Source: an uncultured Capnocytophaga sp.
GTDB lineage: Bacteria > Bacteroidota > Bacteroidia > Flavobacteriales > Flavobacteriaceae
NCBI RefSeq assembly: GCF_937936315.1
Contig: NZ_CALGWU010000063.1
Location: 33,370 to 97,369, forward strand
Direction: 5' to 3'
DNA length: 64,000 nucleotides
Of the stretch, positions 27,542 to 35,485 are shown one piece after another. Position 1 is the first letter of the stretch, and the number at the start of each line of letters is the position of its first letter. The notes below the pieces were generated by a model that did not search any database, was not told the DNA's origin, and saw nothing but the letters and a program-made list of their open reading frames with translations. Made by a program: the position numbers and the translations under genes.

Positions 27542-28471
27542 TTACCAATGTGCTAATTTAGCAATTATTAAATCGGAATATTGTTTTTTCATTTCGTCAG
27601 AAAGAAAACTACGTTCAATACACTCTTGCCAAGTGGGAAGTATTTTGGCAAATCGCTGGTAAATAGCAGTTACTGTTTTTTCGTTTATTTGTAAGGACTT
27701 TGCTAGGTTATCAAAATCAGTACGTTTGAGGCGATTTTTCTTACCATTGATAGTAAGGGCGCTTTCTTCTTCATCTAGAAGTACTAAAAAAGTGCTGAGC
27801 AAGTCGTAAGCAGGACTGAGTTCGTACTGCCCTAAAGGGTTTTCAATAAGGGCATAGTTTTTTAGATGCATATCGGTATTTCCTGTGAGATAGCAAAAGA
27901 GTACTAACTCAAAAAGACGTTGCTGTTCGTAGCCTTTGTTGGTAGTAAATTGTCGTACTAACTTGCCTATTTTCTCTACCGAACCTCTGTATTTGTGTTC
28001 AGTAAGCGTTTCGGTTAGCTGACAGAAATCTTCGACAGCTATTTTTTGTCCGTTCTGCCTATCAAATCGGCCTGTAATATAAGCTAATTCGCCTGACGAA
28101 AGACGAATAAGCGAATGTGCTGCAGTGCGTATCCCTGCTATTTCGGCTAAGTGCATTGTAAGGTCTTCGTTTTCGGGCAAACAAGGATATTGCTCTGAAG
28201 GAGGCTTCAGTATATAATCGCCGTAAAGACCTACTAATGTAAGGCGTGGGGTTTCATTTCTTGTTTTTTCTAACTGCAACGACAATTTTGGTTGTACTCC
28301 CGTAACAGCTATACTCCTTACAATGATTTCCTTGGCAAGGGTTTCTAATTGTTTATTGTTTAAAGTCAATAGCGGAGGGGTAGCACTTCCAAAAAATTGT
28401 TTGCTACAAGCCTTGTGAAAGTCAGTTTCATTGGCATTTAATTCTTTATAACAAAATAAACACTTAGGCAT
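27542..28471 (-). CDS. hipT: HipT-like serine/threonine kinase toxin (HipA C-terminal domain)
   Basis: A 309-residue HipA-fold kinase lacking the N-terminal subdomain, which is encoded separately upstream. A small zinc-finger-like N-terminus (Cys4, Cys7, His19, Cys22) is followed by the Gly-rich loop SIAVTGVQPK (53-62). The conserved lysine is in ILKPP (Lys89), the catalytic loop is GNTDMHLKN (Asp200, Asn205) and the metal site is SPAYDLLST (Asp223). Toxins of this family phosphorylate aminoacyl-tRNA synthetases; E. coli HipT acts on TrpS. The loop has Ser53 but Ala55 where E. coli HipT has its second phospho-serine, so control by autophosphorylation may differ. It overlaps hipS by 8 bases. 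Confidence 0.88.
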   Translation of the reverse strand: MPKCLFCYKELNANETDFHKACSKQFFGSATPPLLTLNNKQLETLAKEIIVRSIAVTGVQPKLSLQLEKTRNETPRLTLVGLYGDYILKPPSEQYPCLPENEDLTMHLAEIAGIRTAAHSLIRLSSGELAYITGRFDRQNGQKIAVEDFCQLTETLTEHKYRGSVEKIGKLVRQFTTNKGYEQQRLFELVLFCYLTGNTDMHLKNYALIENPLGQYELSPAYDLLSTFLVLLDEEESALTINGKKNRLKRTDFDNLAKSLQINEKTVTAIYQRFAKILPTWQECIERSFLSDEMKKQYSDLIIAKLAHW

Positions 28472-28793
28472 TATTTTCTGTTTTTGGTATTACTGATACA
28501 CATCCTATACAATCTTTGCACATTGCCAAAAGTAGTGCAAATCGGTCGCGAGGATTGAGTTTCCAATTATCGGTGGCAATTTGCAGTAGCCAGCCTTCGG
28601 GTATGAGTCCATCAAAAAAAGGAAAAAGTACCCTATTATGGTAAGGTGCAGCTTGTAAGGGTAGGGTAAGGCTAATAGGCTTGGCTTGTGGCAGTGCCAA
28701 ATAATCCTCATCATACACAAAATGATAACCTTCCTCGTCTTCACTAAGGAGTCCTGCTAATTGATTTTTGTAATATATAACAGCTTGTTTCAT
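28464..28793 (-). CDS. hipS: HipS-like antitoxin (HipA N-terminal subdomain as a separate protein)
   Basis: 109 residues matching the N-terminal subdomain of HipA: VIYYKNQLAGLLSEDEEGYH, YLALPQAKPISLTLP and LFPFFDGLIPEGWLL. In the three-part HipBST systems this piece is a separate antitoxin that masks the kinase. It overlaps hipB by 4 bases and hipT by 8 bases, typical of a tightly coupled operon. An alternative reading is an old split of hipA, but the intact frames and overlaps favour a genuine three-gene system. Confidence 0.85.
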   Translation of the reverse strand: MKQAVIYYKNQLAGLLSEDEEGYHFVYDEDYLALPQAKPISLTLPLQAAPYHNRVLFPFFDGLIPEGWLLQIATDNWKLNPRDRFALLLAMCKDCIGCVSVIPKTENNA

Positions 28794-28990
28794 TTCTCAA
28801 TAAGGGTTATTACCCCTACTTCGGCACCAAAGAGGGCTAATACTTGATTTACTTTATCTAAGCGCAAGGTGCTTTTGCCTTGCTCTAATTCGCGTACAAA
28901 ACGCAAACCTACTCCTGCACGCATTGCCAATTCGGTTTGTGTGAGTTTTAGCTGTTTGCGCCTTTCCTTTACAAAAGAAGCTATGTTCAT
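28790..28990 (-). CDS. hipB: HipB-like XRE-family DNA-binding antitoxin
   Basis: A 66-residue helix-turn-helix protein: FVKERRKQLKLTQTELAMRA, GVGLRFVRELEQGK, LRLDKVNQVLALFGAEVG. This is the HipB/XRE fold almost without extra residues. It should bind the two palindromes in front of the operon and repress it, probably together with HipS and HipT. The start is the ATG at 28990, since the TTG at 28999 lies in spacer sequence. Confidence 0.9.
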   Translation of the reverse strand: MNIASFVKERRKQLKLTQTELAMRAGVGLRFVRELEQGKSTLRLDKVNQVLALFGAEVGVITLIEK

Positions 28991-29031
28991 AATTAACAAA
29001 TTGACTAATTAACACATTATGCTAATTAGTT

Positions 29032-29091
29032 TATACCTTTTCGGGTACAAAGATAAATAAAATTATCAAATATACACCCTTTAGGGTATAT
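29032..29091 (-). promoter_or_regulatory. hipBST promoter with two palindromic operators
   Basis: The -7 element TATCTTTG is at 29055-29048 on the minus strand. It is framed by two inverted repeats with the same half-sites: TACC-TTTTCG-GGTA (29034-29047), directly downstream, and ACCCTTTAGGGT (29076-29087) extended by TATAC/ATAT, upstream. The arrangement resembles the paired HipB operators of E. coli hipBA and is the likely autoregulatory site. Confidence 0.7.
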
Positions 29092-29187
29092 TTTTTATAA
29101 AAAATCTCTCATCTCATTAAAACACTCTTGTATTTTGTTTTTTATAGTCAAACAAAAATAGATTACAAATAAATAAACTTACTTTTA

Positions 29188-29250
29188 AGGGCGTTTGCAG
29201 CACATACCCAGCTATCGCTGGCTTTCTTACATAACATACTCTGAAAGTAA
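29188..29250 (-). repeat. Partial copy of the dispersed repeat element
   Basis: GGGCGTTTGCAGCACATACC, then CAGCTATCGCTGGCTTTCTT and AACATACTCTGAAAGT, nearly identical to 57688-57746. Only this end of the element is present. Confidence 0.65.
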
Positions 29251-29279
29251 TTAATTCAACTAGCAAGTTGAATTAATTA
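29248..29279 (-). other. 14-bp hairpin overlapping the glutamine synthetase stop codon
   Basis: TAATTAATTCAACT pairs with AGTTGAATTAATTA around a 4-nt loop. The stop codon of the minus-strand gene (29273-29275) lies in the stem. No T-run follows, so it may protect the mRNA end rather than terminate. Confidence 0.5.
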
Positions 29280-31444
29280 AACAACAATTCGCGGTATTTG
29301 GTGAGTGTCCAAAGTTCATCGTCTACCATAAGTTCGAGTTTGTCGCAATGGTAGCGTATTATCTCAAAGAAAGGTTTGACCTTATTGCAATAAGCATCGG
29401 CTTTGGCTTCAAAGTCGGGAAGGTGATTGGCGTGCTTGCGCGCCTCCACCATTGCCTCTACCTGACTGTGGATCACCTTGATATGCTCGGAAATATGGCG
29501 TATGAGCTCTAATTGCTCGGCAGCGACTTCTTGGTAGCTATCGCCAAATATTTCTTTTAAGCCTTTCACGTTTTCAATAAGGGTATTTTGGTAGCGCACG
29601 GCTGTTGGCACCACGTGATTGCGAGCAATATCGCCTAATACACGTGATTCTATCTGTACGGTTTTCACGTATTCTTCTAAGCCAATTTCATAACGCGCCA
29701 AAAGCTCTACTTTGCTCAGTACCCCTGTACTTTCAAACAAAGCCACAGCCTTCTCACTGATGTTTTCTTTCAGTGCCTCAGGTGTCGTCTTATGATTACT
29801 CAAACCACGACGGGCAGCCTCTTCCTCCCATTCTTTGCTATAGCCGTCGCCCTCAAAGCGTATTTTCTTACTTTCCTTGATGTAACGGCGCAATACTTTA
29901 AAAATCGCATCTTCTTTCTTCTTGCCCCCCTCTATAAGCGCATCAACGGCTTTCTTGAAGTCGGTGAGTTGCTGAGCTACAATGGTGCTCAGTACCATTG
30001 TAGGCTTGCCACAGTTGGCTTTAGAGCCCACTGCACGGAATTCGAACTTGTTGCCCGTAAAGGCGAAAGGAGAGGTGCGATTGCGGTCGGTAGTGTCGAG
30101 GAAGAGGTCGGGTATTTTGCCTACTACATTCAGTTTGAGGTCGGTTTTTTCCTCAGGAGATAAGTTATCGGATGATACTTCTAAGGCGTCCAACACTTGG
30201 GTAAGCTGTTCGCCTATAAACACCGATACAATGGCAGGCGGTGCTTCGTTGGCACCTAATCGGTAATCGTTAGTCGCCGATGCCACTGAGGCTCTTAACA
30301 AAGGCTCATATTCGCATACTGCCTTGATAGTGCAGATGAAGAAAGTGAGGAATTGCAGGTTCTTGATAGGTGTTTTGCTGGGCGCTAAGAGGTTTACGCC
30401 CGTATCAGTAACCAGCGACCAGTTGTTATGTTTGCCCGACCCATTGACTCCTGCAAAGGGTTTTTCGTGAAATAGGATTACAAAGTCGTGGCGCTCGGCT
30501 ACCTTGCGCATCACGTCCATCAGCAAAGAGTTTTGATCGACAGCAAGGTTGGCTTCTTCAAAAATAGGCGCCAACTCAAACTGGTTAGGCGCGACCTCAT
30601 TATGGCGCGTTTTGACGGGGATCCCGAGCAATAGACACTCTTGCTCCAAATCGCGCATAAAAGCCAATACACGGCTTGGAATTGCCCCTAAATAATGGTC
30701 GTCCAGCTGTTGTCCTTTTGCGGCTTGATGCCCTAAGAGGGTGCGACCGGTAATCATCAAATCGGGGCGGGTATTGGCAAGGGCTTTATCGATGAGGAAG
30801 TACTCCTGCTCACAGCCTAAGGTAGTGGTTACTTTGCTCACATTTTTGTCAAAATAACGGGCTACCTCGGTAGCTGCTTGGTCGAGAGCGCTAAGAGCTT
30901 TGAGCAGTGGCGTTTTGTTATCCAACGCCTCGCCAGTATAGGCGATGAATATTGTAGGGATACAAAGCACGGTGCCGTAGACAAAAGGTGGTGAAGAAGG
31001 ATCCCAAGCGGTATAGCCACGTGCCTCGAAAGTATTGCGGATACCGCCATTGGGGAAGCTGGAAGCATCAGATTCTTGTTGTACGAGCTGTCCGCCCCCA
31101 AAGCGTTCGATAGCGCGGTCGCGGGTAATGGGCTCAAAGAAAGCGTCGTGTTTTTCGGCAGTGCCTCCTGTAAGAGGTTGGAACCAGTGGGTATAGTGGG
31201 TAGCGCCTTTGGAGATTGCCCAATCGCGCATAGCAGTTGCCACTTGGTCGGCTACACGGCGGTCGATTTTAGTGCCATTGTGAATGGCGTTCATTACAGC
31301 GGCAAAGGCATCGCGGGTCATCAGTTGGCGCATAGCCTCTTCGTTGAATACATTTTGGGCAAACAGTTCGGAGCGTTTGCCATTTTCGGGTACCGCCACC
31401 GGTTTGCGGTTTTGTGCGGTAGTAAGAGCGGTGAATCTTAGCAT
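29273..31444 (-). CDS. glnN: Glutamine synthetase type III
   Basis: A 723-residue cytosolic enzyme that makes glutamine from glutamate, ammonia and ATP. Length and motifs are those of the GSIII class found in Bacteroidetes and cyanobacteria: THWFQPLTGGTAEKHDAF, TTLGCEQEYFLID (metal-binding Glu), LGIPVKTRHNEVAPNQFELA, NGSGKHNNWS and TSPFAFTGNKFEFRAVGS. The C-terminal helical region after about residue 590 is the usual GSIII extension. The ATG at 31444 was chosen because the in-frame TTG at 31474 lies in a GTTACCT tandem-repeat leader. No TAnnTTTG was found upstream. Confidence 0.95.
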   Translation of the reverse strand: MLRFTALTTAQNRKPVAVPENGKRSELFAQNVFNEEAMRQLMTRDAFAAVMNAIHNGTKIDRRVADQVATAMRDWAISKGATHYTHWFQPLTGGTAEKHDAFFEPITRDRAIERFGGGQLVQQESDASSFPNGGIRNTFEARGYTAWDPSSPPFVYGTVLCIPTIFIAYTGEALDNKTPLLKALSALDQAATEVARYFDKNVSKVTTTLGCEQEYFLIDKALANTRPDLMITGRTLLGHQAAKGQQLDDHYLGAIPSRVLAFMRDLEQECLLLGIPVKTRHNEVAPNQFELAPIFEEANLAVDQNSLLMDVMRKVAERHDFVILFHEKPFAGVNGSGKHNNWSLVTDTGVNLLAPSKTPIKNLQFLTFFICTIKAVCEYEPLLRASVASATNDYRLGANEAPPAIVSVFIGEQLTQVLDALEVSSDNLSPEEKTDLKLNVVGKIPDLFLDTTDRNRTSPFAFTGNKFEFRAVGSKANCGKPTMVLSTIVAQQLTDFKKAVDALIEGGKKKEDAIFKVLRRYIKESKKIRFEGDGYSKEWEEEAARRGLSNHKTTPEALKENISEKAVALFESTGVLSKVELLARYEIGLEEYVKTVQIESRVLGDIARNHVVPTAVRYQNTLIENVKGLKEIFGDSYQEVAAEQLELIRHISEHIKVIHSQVEAMVEARKHANHLPDFEAKADAYCNKVKPFFEIIRYHCDKLELMVDDELWTLTKYRELLFN

Positions 31445-31474
31445 AGGTAACAGGTAACAAGTAATAGGTAACAA

Positions 31475-31534
31475 GCCACACGGGCAGTTTTATTAAAAAG
31501 GTCGGACAAGGCGGACTGGTCAGAGGAGGCGGAC
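31475..31534 (-). repeat. Direct repeat 1 flanking the dinD fragment
   Basis: It reads GCCACACGGGCAGTTTTATT, then a run of GTCGGACAAGGCGGACTGG and CAGAGGAGGCGGAC. It matches 31809-31887 except that the latter has an 18-bp insertion. Confidence 0.7.
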
Positions 31535-31798
31535 GCAGTTTTTAGTATCAACTTTGCCAATCTCGACCATTTTCGTGAGGTCACGAAAATGATCATCTAC
31601 ATTGATTTGCTGCGACTTACACGAAGCTACTGCTCGGTGTATAGCCACCAAAAAGTTTTCCCAACGGGCATAGCCCAATATGGTTTGTAATTCACGGGCA
31701 AGCCATACTTCTATTTTCTCTTTGGCATCTTCACTCTCTATATGATGTGTAATGCTATCAAATTGGTTTTTGTACTGTAGAATACTATTCTTATCCAT
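31520..31798 (-). pseudogene. Truncated DinD-like (BRO-N domain) gene fragment
   Basis: 92 codons from the ATG at 31798. QFDSITHHIESEDAKEKIEV, WLARELQTILGYARWENFLV and AIHRAVASCKS correspond to the N-terminus of the DNA-damage-inducible protein DinD (which there reads WSARQLGKLLGY and DDHF); VDDHFRDLTKMVEIGK continues the match. It then stops: the last dozen residues (VDTKNCVRLL) are encoded by the intergenic repeat sequence. DinD is about 270 residues, so roughly two thirds are missing. Direct repeats lie on both sides. It is probably a remnant left by recombination between repeats. Confidence 0.75.
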
Positions 31799-31808
31799 AA
31801 TAGTGCGA

Positions 31809-31887
31809 GCCACACGGGCAATTTTATTGAAAAGGTTGGGCGAGTAGGGCGAGGTCAGACAAGGCGGACAAGTCAGAGGAGGCGGAC
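31809..31887 (-). repeat. Direct repeat 2 flanking the dinD fragment
   Basis: It has the same sequence as repeat 1 (GCCACACGGGCAATTTTATT, then TCAGACAAGGCGGACAAG, CAGAGGAGGCGGAC) with an extra TGGGCGAGTAGGGCGAGG in the middle. Same orientation. Confidence 0.7.
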
Positions 31888-31916
31888 ACCACCCCCTGAA
31901 ACCTGACACCTGAACT

Positions 31917-32330
31917 CTACAACTGCAATGTAATAGGGGCGTTGTCCTTTGATTTGAGGGTAACGGCTTTGCTGGTTTTCAAAGTGTTTTCAGTCACATC
32001 ATCACCTGAAAGGTTCTGCTTTTTTTGGTTGTAATAAACTACAAAATGATATACTTCACGCTCTTCAAATTTATCTACACTGAGGGTGAAAATCGCTTTC
32101 CCTTCATCGTCGGTTGCTGCTAATTTGGCGTGGAAAGTGGGGTTTGAACCACCTTTGTGTTCCCAAGCCCACTGGTCGTAGGCGTATACTGTCCAATTTT
32201 TTAAAGCTCTGCCTTTGGCATCTTTTAAGTAGAGGGTTACATCTACTTTGCCTTCCATTTTCTTAATGTCCTCTTTGCTACAAGCTACAATAGCAAGTGC
32301 AATCAATAGTGTTAAAATTGTTCTTTTCAT
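31917..32330 (-). CDS. Small surface lipoprotein, unknown function
   Basis: 137 residues; lipobox IVAC (Cys17) followed by S-K-E-D, which fits the Capnocytophaga K-(D/E)2 surface-export signal. The mature part looks like a single beta-sandwich (VDVTLYLKDAKGRALKNWTV, KAIFTLSVDKFEEREVYHFV), similar in outline to prealbumin-like or Ig-like domains. A promoter with both boxes lies in front (32380-32410), divergent from the next gene. Confidence 0.8.
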   Translation of the reverse strand: MKRTILTLLIALAIVACSKEDIKKMEGKVDVTLYLKDAKGRALKNWTVYAYDQWAWEHKGGSNPTFHAKLAATDDEGKAIFTLSVDKFEEREVYHFVVYYNQKKQNLSGDDVTENTLKTSKAVTLKSKDNAPITLQL

Positions 32331-32379
32331 TGTTTTCTTATTTAGTTGTTAGACGTTATCCGTTAGTAGTTAGACAATG

Positions 32380-32410
32380 CAAAGGTATTACATAATGAAC
32401 AAAAAAGCAA
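32380..32410 (-). promoter_or_regulatory. Promoter of the small surface lipoprotein
   Basis: On the minus strand: TTG (32410-32408), 20-bp spacer, TACCTTTG (32387-32380). Confidence 0.65.
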
Positions 32411-32429
32411 GGAGATAGAAAAATATTCT

Positions 32430-32437
32430 TACCTTTG
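32430..32437 (+). promoter_or_regulatory. -7 element of the small outer-membrane protein gene
   Basis: TACCTTTG, 19 bp before the ATG at 32456, divergent from the lipoprotein promoter. No TTG at the -33 distance. Confidence 0.55.
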
Positions 32438-32455
32438 CCATAAATTATGTAGTTT

Positions 32456-32899
32456 ATGAAATTATTAGTCTTCTTATTGTTTTTATTGCCTTTGTGGGCA
32501 GAAGCGCAACTAATGGAACCTCTTGACAGATGGGGCATACGCACTGCTTACATACATACTAACAGCAGCAAGAGTTTTGTTTTTGTAGGTGCTTCACTCA
32601 ATAGTATAGATGTAGATGCCAGTGGTTTGGCTGCTGCAGGTGCTAAGGTATACGCTGGCGCACAAATAGGAAAACCTGATAATTGGAAAATAATTCCCGA
32701 AATAGGTGCCGATGCTTTTTTTATCTTGCCTGTAGGGGCGGGTGTTTCGGTAAATACTGAAGCAATAACACCTCGTGTAGGGATTACACTCTTGAATACT
32801 ATCGAATTTTATTGGGGATACTCCATTCCTTTTAAGGGAGATAGCTACTTTAGAGGGCGCACATTTTCGGTGATTGTAAATTTGTTTAGTGGATTATGA
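32456..32899 (+). CDS. Small exported beta-rich protein
   Basis: 147 residues with a signal peptide (1-18, ending WAEAQ). The rest alternates hydrophobic and polar residues in strands (SFVFVGASLNSIDVDASGLA, ARVGITLLNTIEFYWGYSIP-like segments) and ends FSVIVNLFSGL, in keeping with a small outer-membrane barrel. Family not recognised. It overlaps the next gene by 4 bases (ATGA), so the two are co-translated. Confidence 0.75.
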   Translation: MKLLVFLLFLLPLWAEAQLMEPLDRWGIRTAYIHTNSSKSFVFVGASLNSIDVDASGLAAAGAKVYAGAQIGKPDNWKIIPEIGADAFFILPVGAGVSVNTEAITPRVGITLLNTIEFYWGYSIPFKGDSYFRGRTFSVIVNLFSGL

Positions 32900-34116
32900 G
32901 TAGTCTTTTTGTTATTGGCATCTTTTTGTGCTTTTTCTTGGCGATACTGCTGTTTTCTAAAAAGTCTCCATCGTTGTCTGACAAGGTATTGGGGGTATGG
33001 CTTATGTGCATTGGTGTTTACTTGCTGAACTACTATCTGCACTATTTGGGTTATTGGGAGAAATACCCGCATTTGGTAGGAGTTACCCATCCTTTCCCGA
33101 TGCTTTTTGCGCCTTTTCTGTATTTGTACGTATCGGTGTGTGCGCGTGAAGACCAACGCTTTCATTGGCGCGACACTTTGCACTTCCTGCCCTTTGTAGT
33201 AGGATATATAGCGATGTTCCCCTTTTTATTTGGCTATTCGGCAGAAGAAAAGGCAATAACTGATAGTGCTGATTATCACAGTGATTATCAGTGGTTTTTT
33301 ACCCTTTCGTTCATTGCTTTTGTGGTGGTGAGTGGGGTGTATTTTGTATTAGCTTATCGGAAAATTAACCACTATGAGCGGGTGATAGGTGAGAATTTTG
33401 GCTATAATGAGGGGATTAGCTTGCAGTGGTTGCAGTTGCTATTATTAGGTTTTGTGGCTATTGTAACAGTATTGGTAACGGTGTATGTGGTGGAATATTC
33501 TTTAGAAATAGACACGGGATTTAATATAGAAATCATAGCTTTTGCGCTGTTTATATTATTTATCTTTGCGATTGGCTTTTGGGGCATACGCTATCAGGGG
33601 ATTTTTAGTGCGAGTGGTGCAGGGAGGGTGAGCCACACGGGCGGTATGAGCCGCACAGGCGGGGTGACAAATCTCTCAGACAAGTCGGACGGGGCTGACA
33701 AGGTGAAGGAAGTAGAAATTTTTAATAATTTTGAAGAGGAAACCAAAGCGCCTGAGTATCGCAAATCGGGCTTGAAAGCTGAAGAAGCGTCCGAACTACA
33801 CCAACAGCTTTTGCGACTAATGCAAACTGAAAAACCTTACCTCGAGCCTAAACTCTCTTTGGCACAATTAGCGGAAAGGTTAGGCGTACTGCCTAATCAC
33901 CTATCGCAAATTATCAACCAATACGAAGAAAAGAATTTCTACGATTTTGTGAACAGCTACCGCGTGGAAGAGTTTATCGATTTGGCTAAAAAAGATACCG
34001 ATAAGAATTTTAACCTCTTAGGACTTGCTTTTGAAGCGGGGTTTAACTCAAAATCTTCTTTCAATCAGGTTTTTAAGAAATTTAAAGGAAAAACCCCAAG
34101 TGAGTTTTTAAGCTAA
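32896..34116 (+). CDS. Membrane-bound AraC-family regulator
   Basis: A 406-residue protein with seven N-terminal transmembrane helices (about 4-22, 31-50, 62-85, 97-117, 133-155, 175-197, 207-230) and a C-terminal AraC DNA-binding domain. The two helix-turn-helices are LSLAQLAERLGVLPNHLSQI and NLLGLAFEAGFNSKSSFNQV, with FKGKTPSEFL at the end. It probably senses a membrane or envelope signal and acts from the membrane. The linker at about 240-275 is unusual: Gly, Ser and charged residues encoded by the same sequence that forms intergenic repeats elsewhere. The upstream small exported protein overlaps it and may be its target or partner. Confidence 0.88.
   Translation: MSSLFVIGIFLCFFLAILLFSKKSPSLSDKVLGVWLMCIGVYLLNYYLHYLGYWEKYPHLVGVTHPFPMLFAPFLYLYVSVCAREDQRFHWRDTLHFLPFVVGYIAMFPFLFGYSAEEKAITDSADYHSDYQWFFTLSFIAFVVVSGVYFVLAYRKINHYERVIGENFGYNEGISLQWLQLLLLGFVAIVTVLVTVYVVEYSLEIDTGFNIEIIAFALFILFIFAIGFWGIRYQGIFSASGAGRVSHTGGMSRTGGVTNLSDKSDGADKVKEVEIFNNFEEETKAPEYRKSGLKAEEASELHQQLLRLMQTEKPYLEPKLSLAQLAERLGVLPNHLSQIINQYEEKNFYDFVNSYRVEEFIDLAKKDTDKNFNLLGLAFEAGFNSKSSFNQVFKKFKGKTPSEFLS
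33632..33705 (+). repeat. Intergenic-type repeat units inside a coding sequence
   Basis: GCCACACGGGC, the related GCCGCACAGGC and CAGACAAGTCGGACGGG match the units of the direct repeats at 31475 and 31809 and of 53097-53125. They encode the linker between membrane and DNA-binding domains of the regulator. Confidence 0.6.
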
Positions 34117-34125
34117 AAAGTAAAA

Positions 34126-34157
34126 TTTGCTAATTTGCTAATTATTTTATACTTTTG
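34126..34157 (+). promoter_or_regulatory. Promoter of the DAACS transporter gene
   Basis: TTTG (34126-34129), 20-bp spacer, TACTTTTG (34150-34157), 35 bp before the ATG. Confidence 0.75.
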
Positions 34158-34191
34158 TCGCTTTCAATTAATTATAAAATATTAGTGAGCT

Positions 34192-35367
34192 ATGAAAATC
34201 TTCAACAATCTTCTCGTGAGGGTGATTTGTGGTATCCTCTTAGGAATACTCCTCGGCAACTATGCACCAGAATGGTTATACCGCATACTTCTCACTTTTC
34301 AATCATTATTTAGCAATTTCCTCAAGTTTGCTATCCCCTTGATTATGATGGGACTCATTATGCCTTCTATCGCCGATTTAGGCAAGAATGCGGGTAAACT
34401 ATTGCTCATCACGGTAGGGATTGCCTATGTTTTTACGCTATTTTCAGGTTTTTCTACTTATTTAGTGGGCGAGGCTATCTTCCCTTCACTCTTACAAGGC
34501 GAACAACTCGCTTCTCTTGCTGAAAACAGTGTGAAATCTGCTCCTTATTTTACGATTGAAATGCCCCCACTTGCCGATGTGATGAGTGCTTTAGTTTTCT
34601 CGTTTATCATAGGGATAGGTTTATCGTTCAACGAAGAATCTAAACTCACCAATGTGATACGCGAGTTTGGCGATATTATCAAATGGTTGATTGTAAAAGC
34701 TATTATCCCTATATTACCTTTCTACATCTTGTGTATTTTTGCTGAAATTACTTATAGCGGACAAGTGCTTGCTATAATGGAGGTGTTCTTCAAACTCATT
34801 GTTATCCTCTTTGTAATGCACATTTGCTTGCTCATCATTCAGTATCTTATTGCAGGGGGTATTTCGGGCAAGAATCCTTTCAAAGCCTTGGGTACAATGC
34901 TACCTGCGTATGCCACTGCTTTGGGTACTCAATCCTCAGCAGCTACTATACCTGTAACCTTGCGACAATCGCTAAAATTAGGGATTTCACAACGCATTGC
35001 TGGCTTTGTCATTCCGCTTTGTGCTACTATTCACCTATCGGGGAGTACAATGAAAATCACCGCTTGCGCCCTTGCCCTAATGATGATCCAAGGGGTACCT
35101 TATGATTTTTCTCTCTTTGCCGGCTTTATACTGATGTTGGGCGTGGTGATGATCGCTGCCCCTGGTGTTCCTGGAGGTGCCATAATGGCGACCTTAGGAG
35201 TACTGAACACTATCCTCGGTTTTGACGAGAGTTTGCAAGGACTGATGGTCGCTCTCTACATCGCTATGGACAGCTTTGGAACTGCCTGCAACGTTACTGG
35301 CGACGGTGCTGTAGCACTGATTGTTGATAAAATTGCGAAGAGAGAGGACTCAGGGGAGAGGGGTTAG
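34192..35367 (+). CDS. Dicarboxylate/amino acid:cation symporter (DAACS family)
   Basis: A 391-residue inner-membrane transporter of the GltP/SstT type, which couples uptake of glutamate, aspartate, serine or C4-dicarboxylates to Na+ or H+. Family motifs are present: the serine-rich hairpin ALGTQSSAATIPVT, the CATIHLSGSTMKI segment in place of the usual NMDG loop, and the substrate-binding helix SFGTACNVTGDGAVALIVDK. About eight membrane helices plus two re-entrant loops fit the length. The exact substrate cannot be read; the lack of the Arg that in GltP reads carboxylates, replaced by a Gly-Asp-Gly stretch, leans toward a neutral amino acid such as serine or threonine. Confidence 0.9.
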   Translation: MKIFNNLLVRVICGILLGILLGNYAPEWLYRILLTFQSLFSNFLKFAIPLIMMGLIMPSIADLGKNAGKLLLITVGIAYVFTLFSGFSTYLVGEAIFPSLLQGEQLASLAENSVKSAPYFTIEMPPLADVMSALVFSFIIGIGLSFNEESKLTNVIREFGDIIKWLIVKAIIPILPFYILCIFAEITYSGQVLAIMEVFFKLIVILFVMHICLLIIQYLIAGGISGKNPFKALGTMLPAYATALGTQSSAATIPVTLRQSLKLGISQRIAGFVIPLCATIHLSGSTMKITACALALMMIQGVPYDFSLFAGFILMLGVVMIAAPGVPGGAIMATLGVLNTILGFDESLQGLMVALYIAMDSFGTACNVTGDGAVALIVDKIAKREDSGERG

Positions 35368-35391
35368 ATAAGAGGTAAGAGATAAAAAAGA

Positions 35392-35450
35392 GATAGGAAT
35401 TTGGCGATTTGTTTTTAGGCAAGAATAAACTCTGTCGTCAAATTCCTATC
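35392..35450. other. 12-bp inverted repeat with a 35-nt loop between convergent genes
   Basis: GATAGGAATTTG pairs with CAAATTCCTATC. The loop contains GATTTGTTTTTAGGCAAG, which recurs as GATTTGTTTTTAGACAAT at 36261-36278, beyond the nitroreductase gene. It may act as a bidirectional transcription end, though there is no T-run. Confidence 0.4.
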
Positions 35451-35485
35451 ATTAACCATTAACCATTAATCATTAATCACTGCTC

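Noticed and set aside
31799..31909. Upstream extension of the dinD fragment ORF
   Set aside because: The extra residues are encoded by intergenic repeat sequence; the ATG at 31798 begins the recognisable domain.
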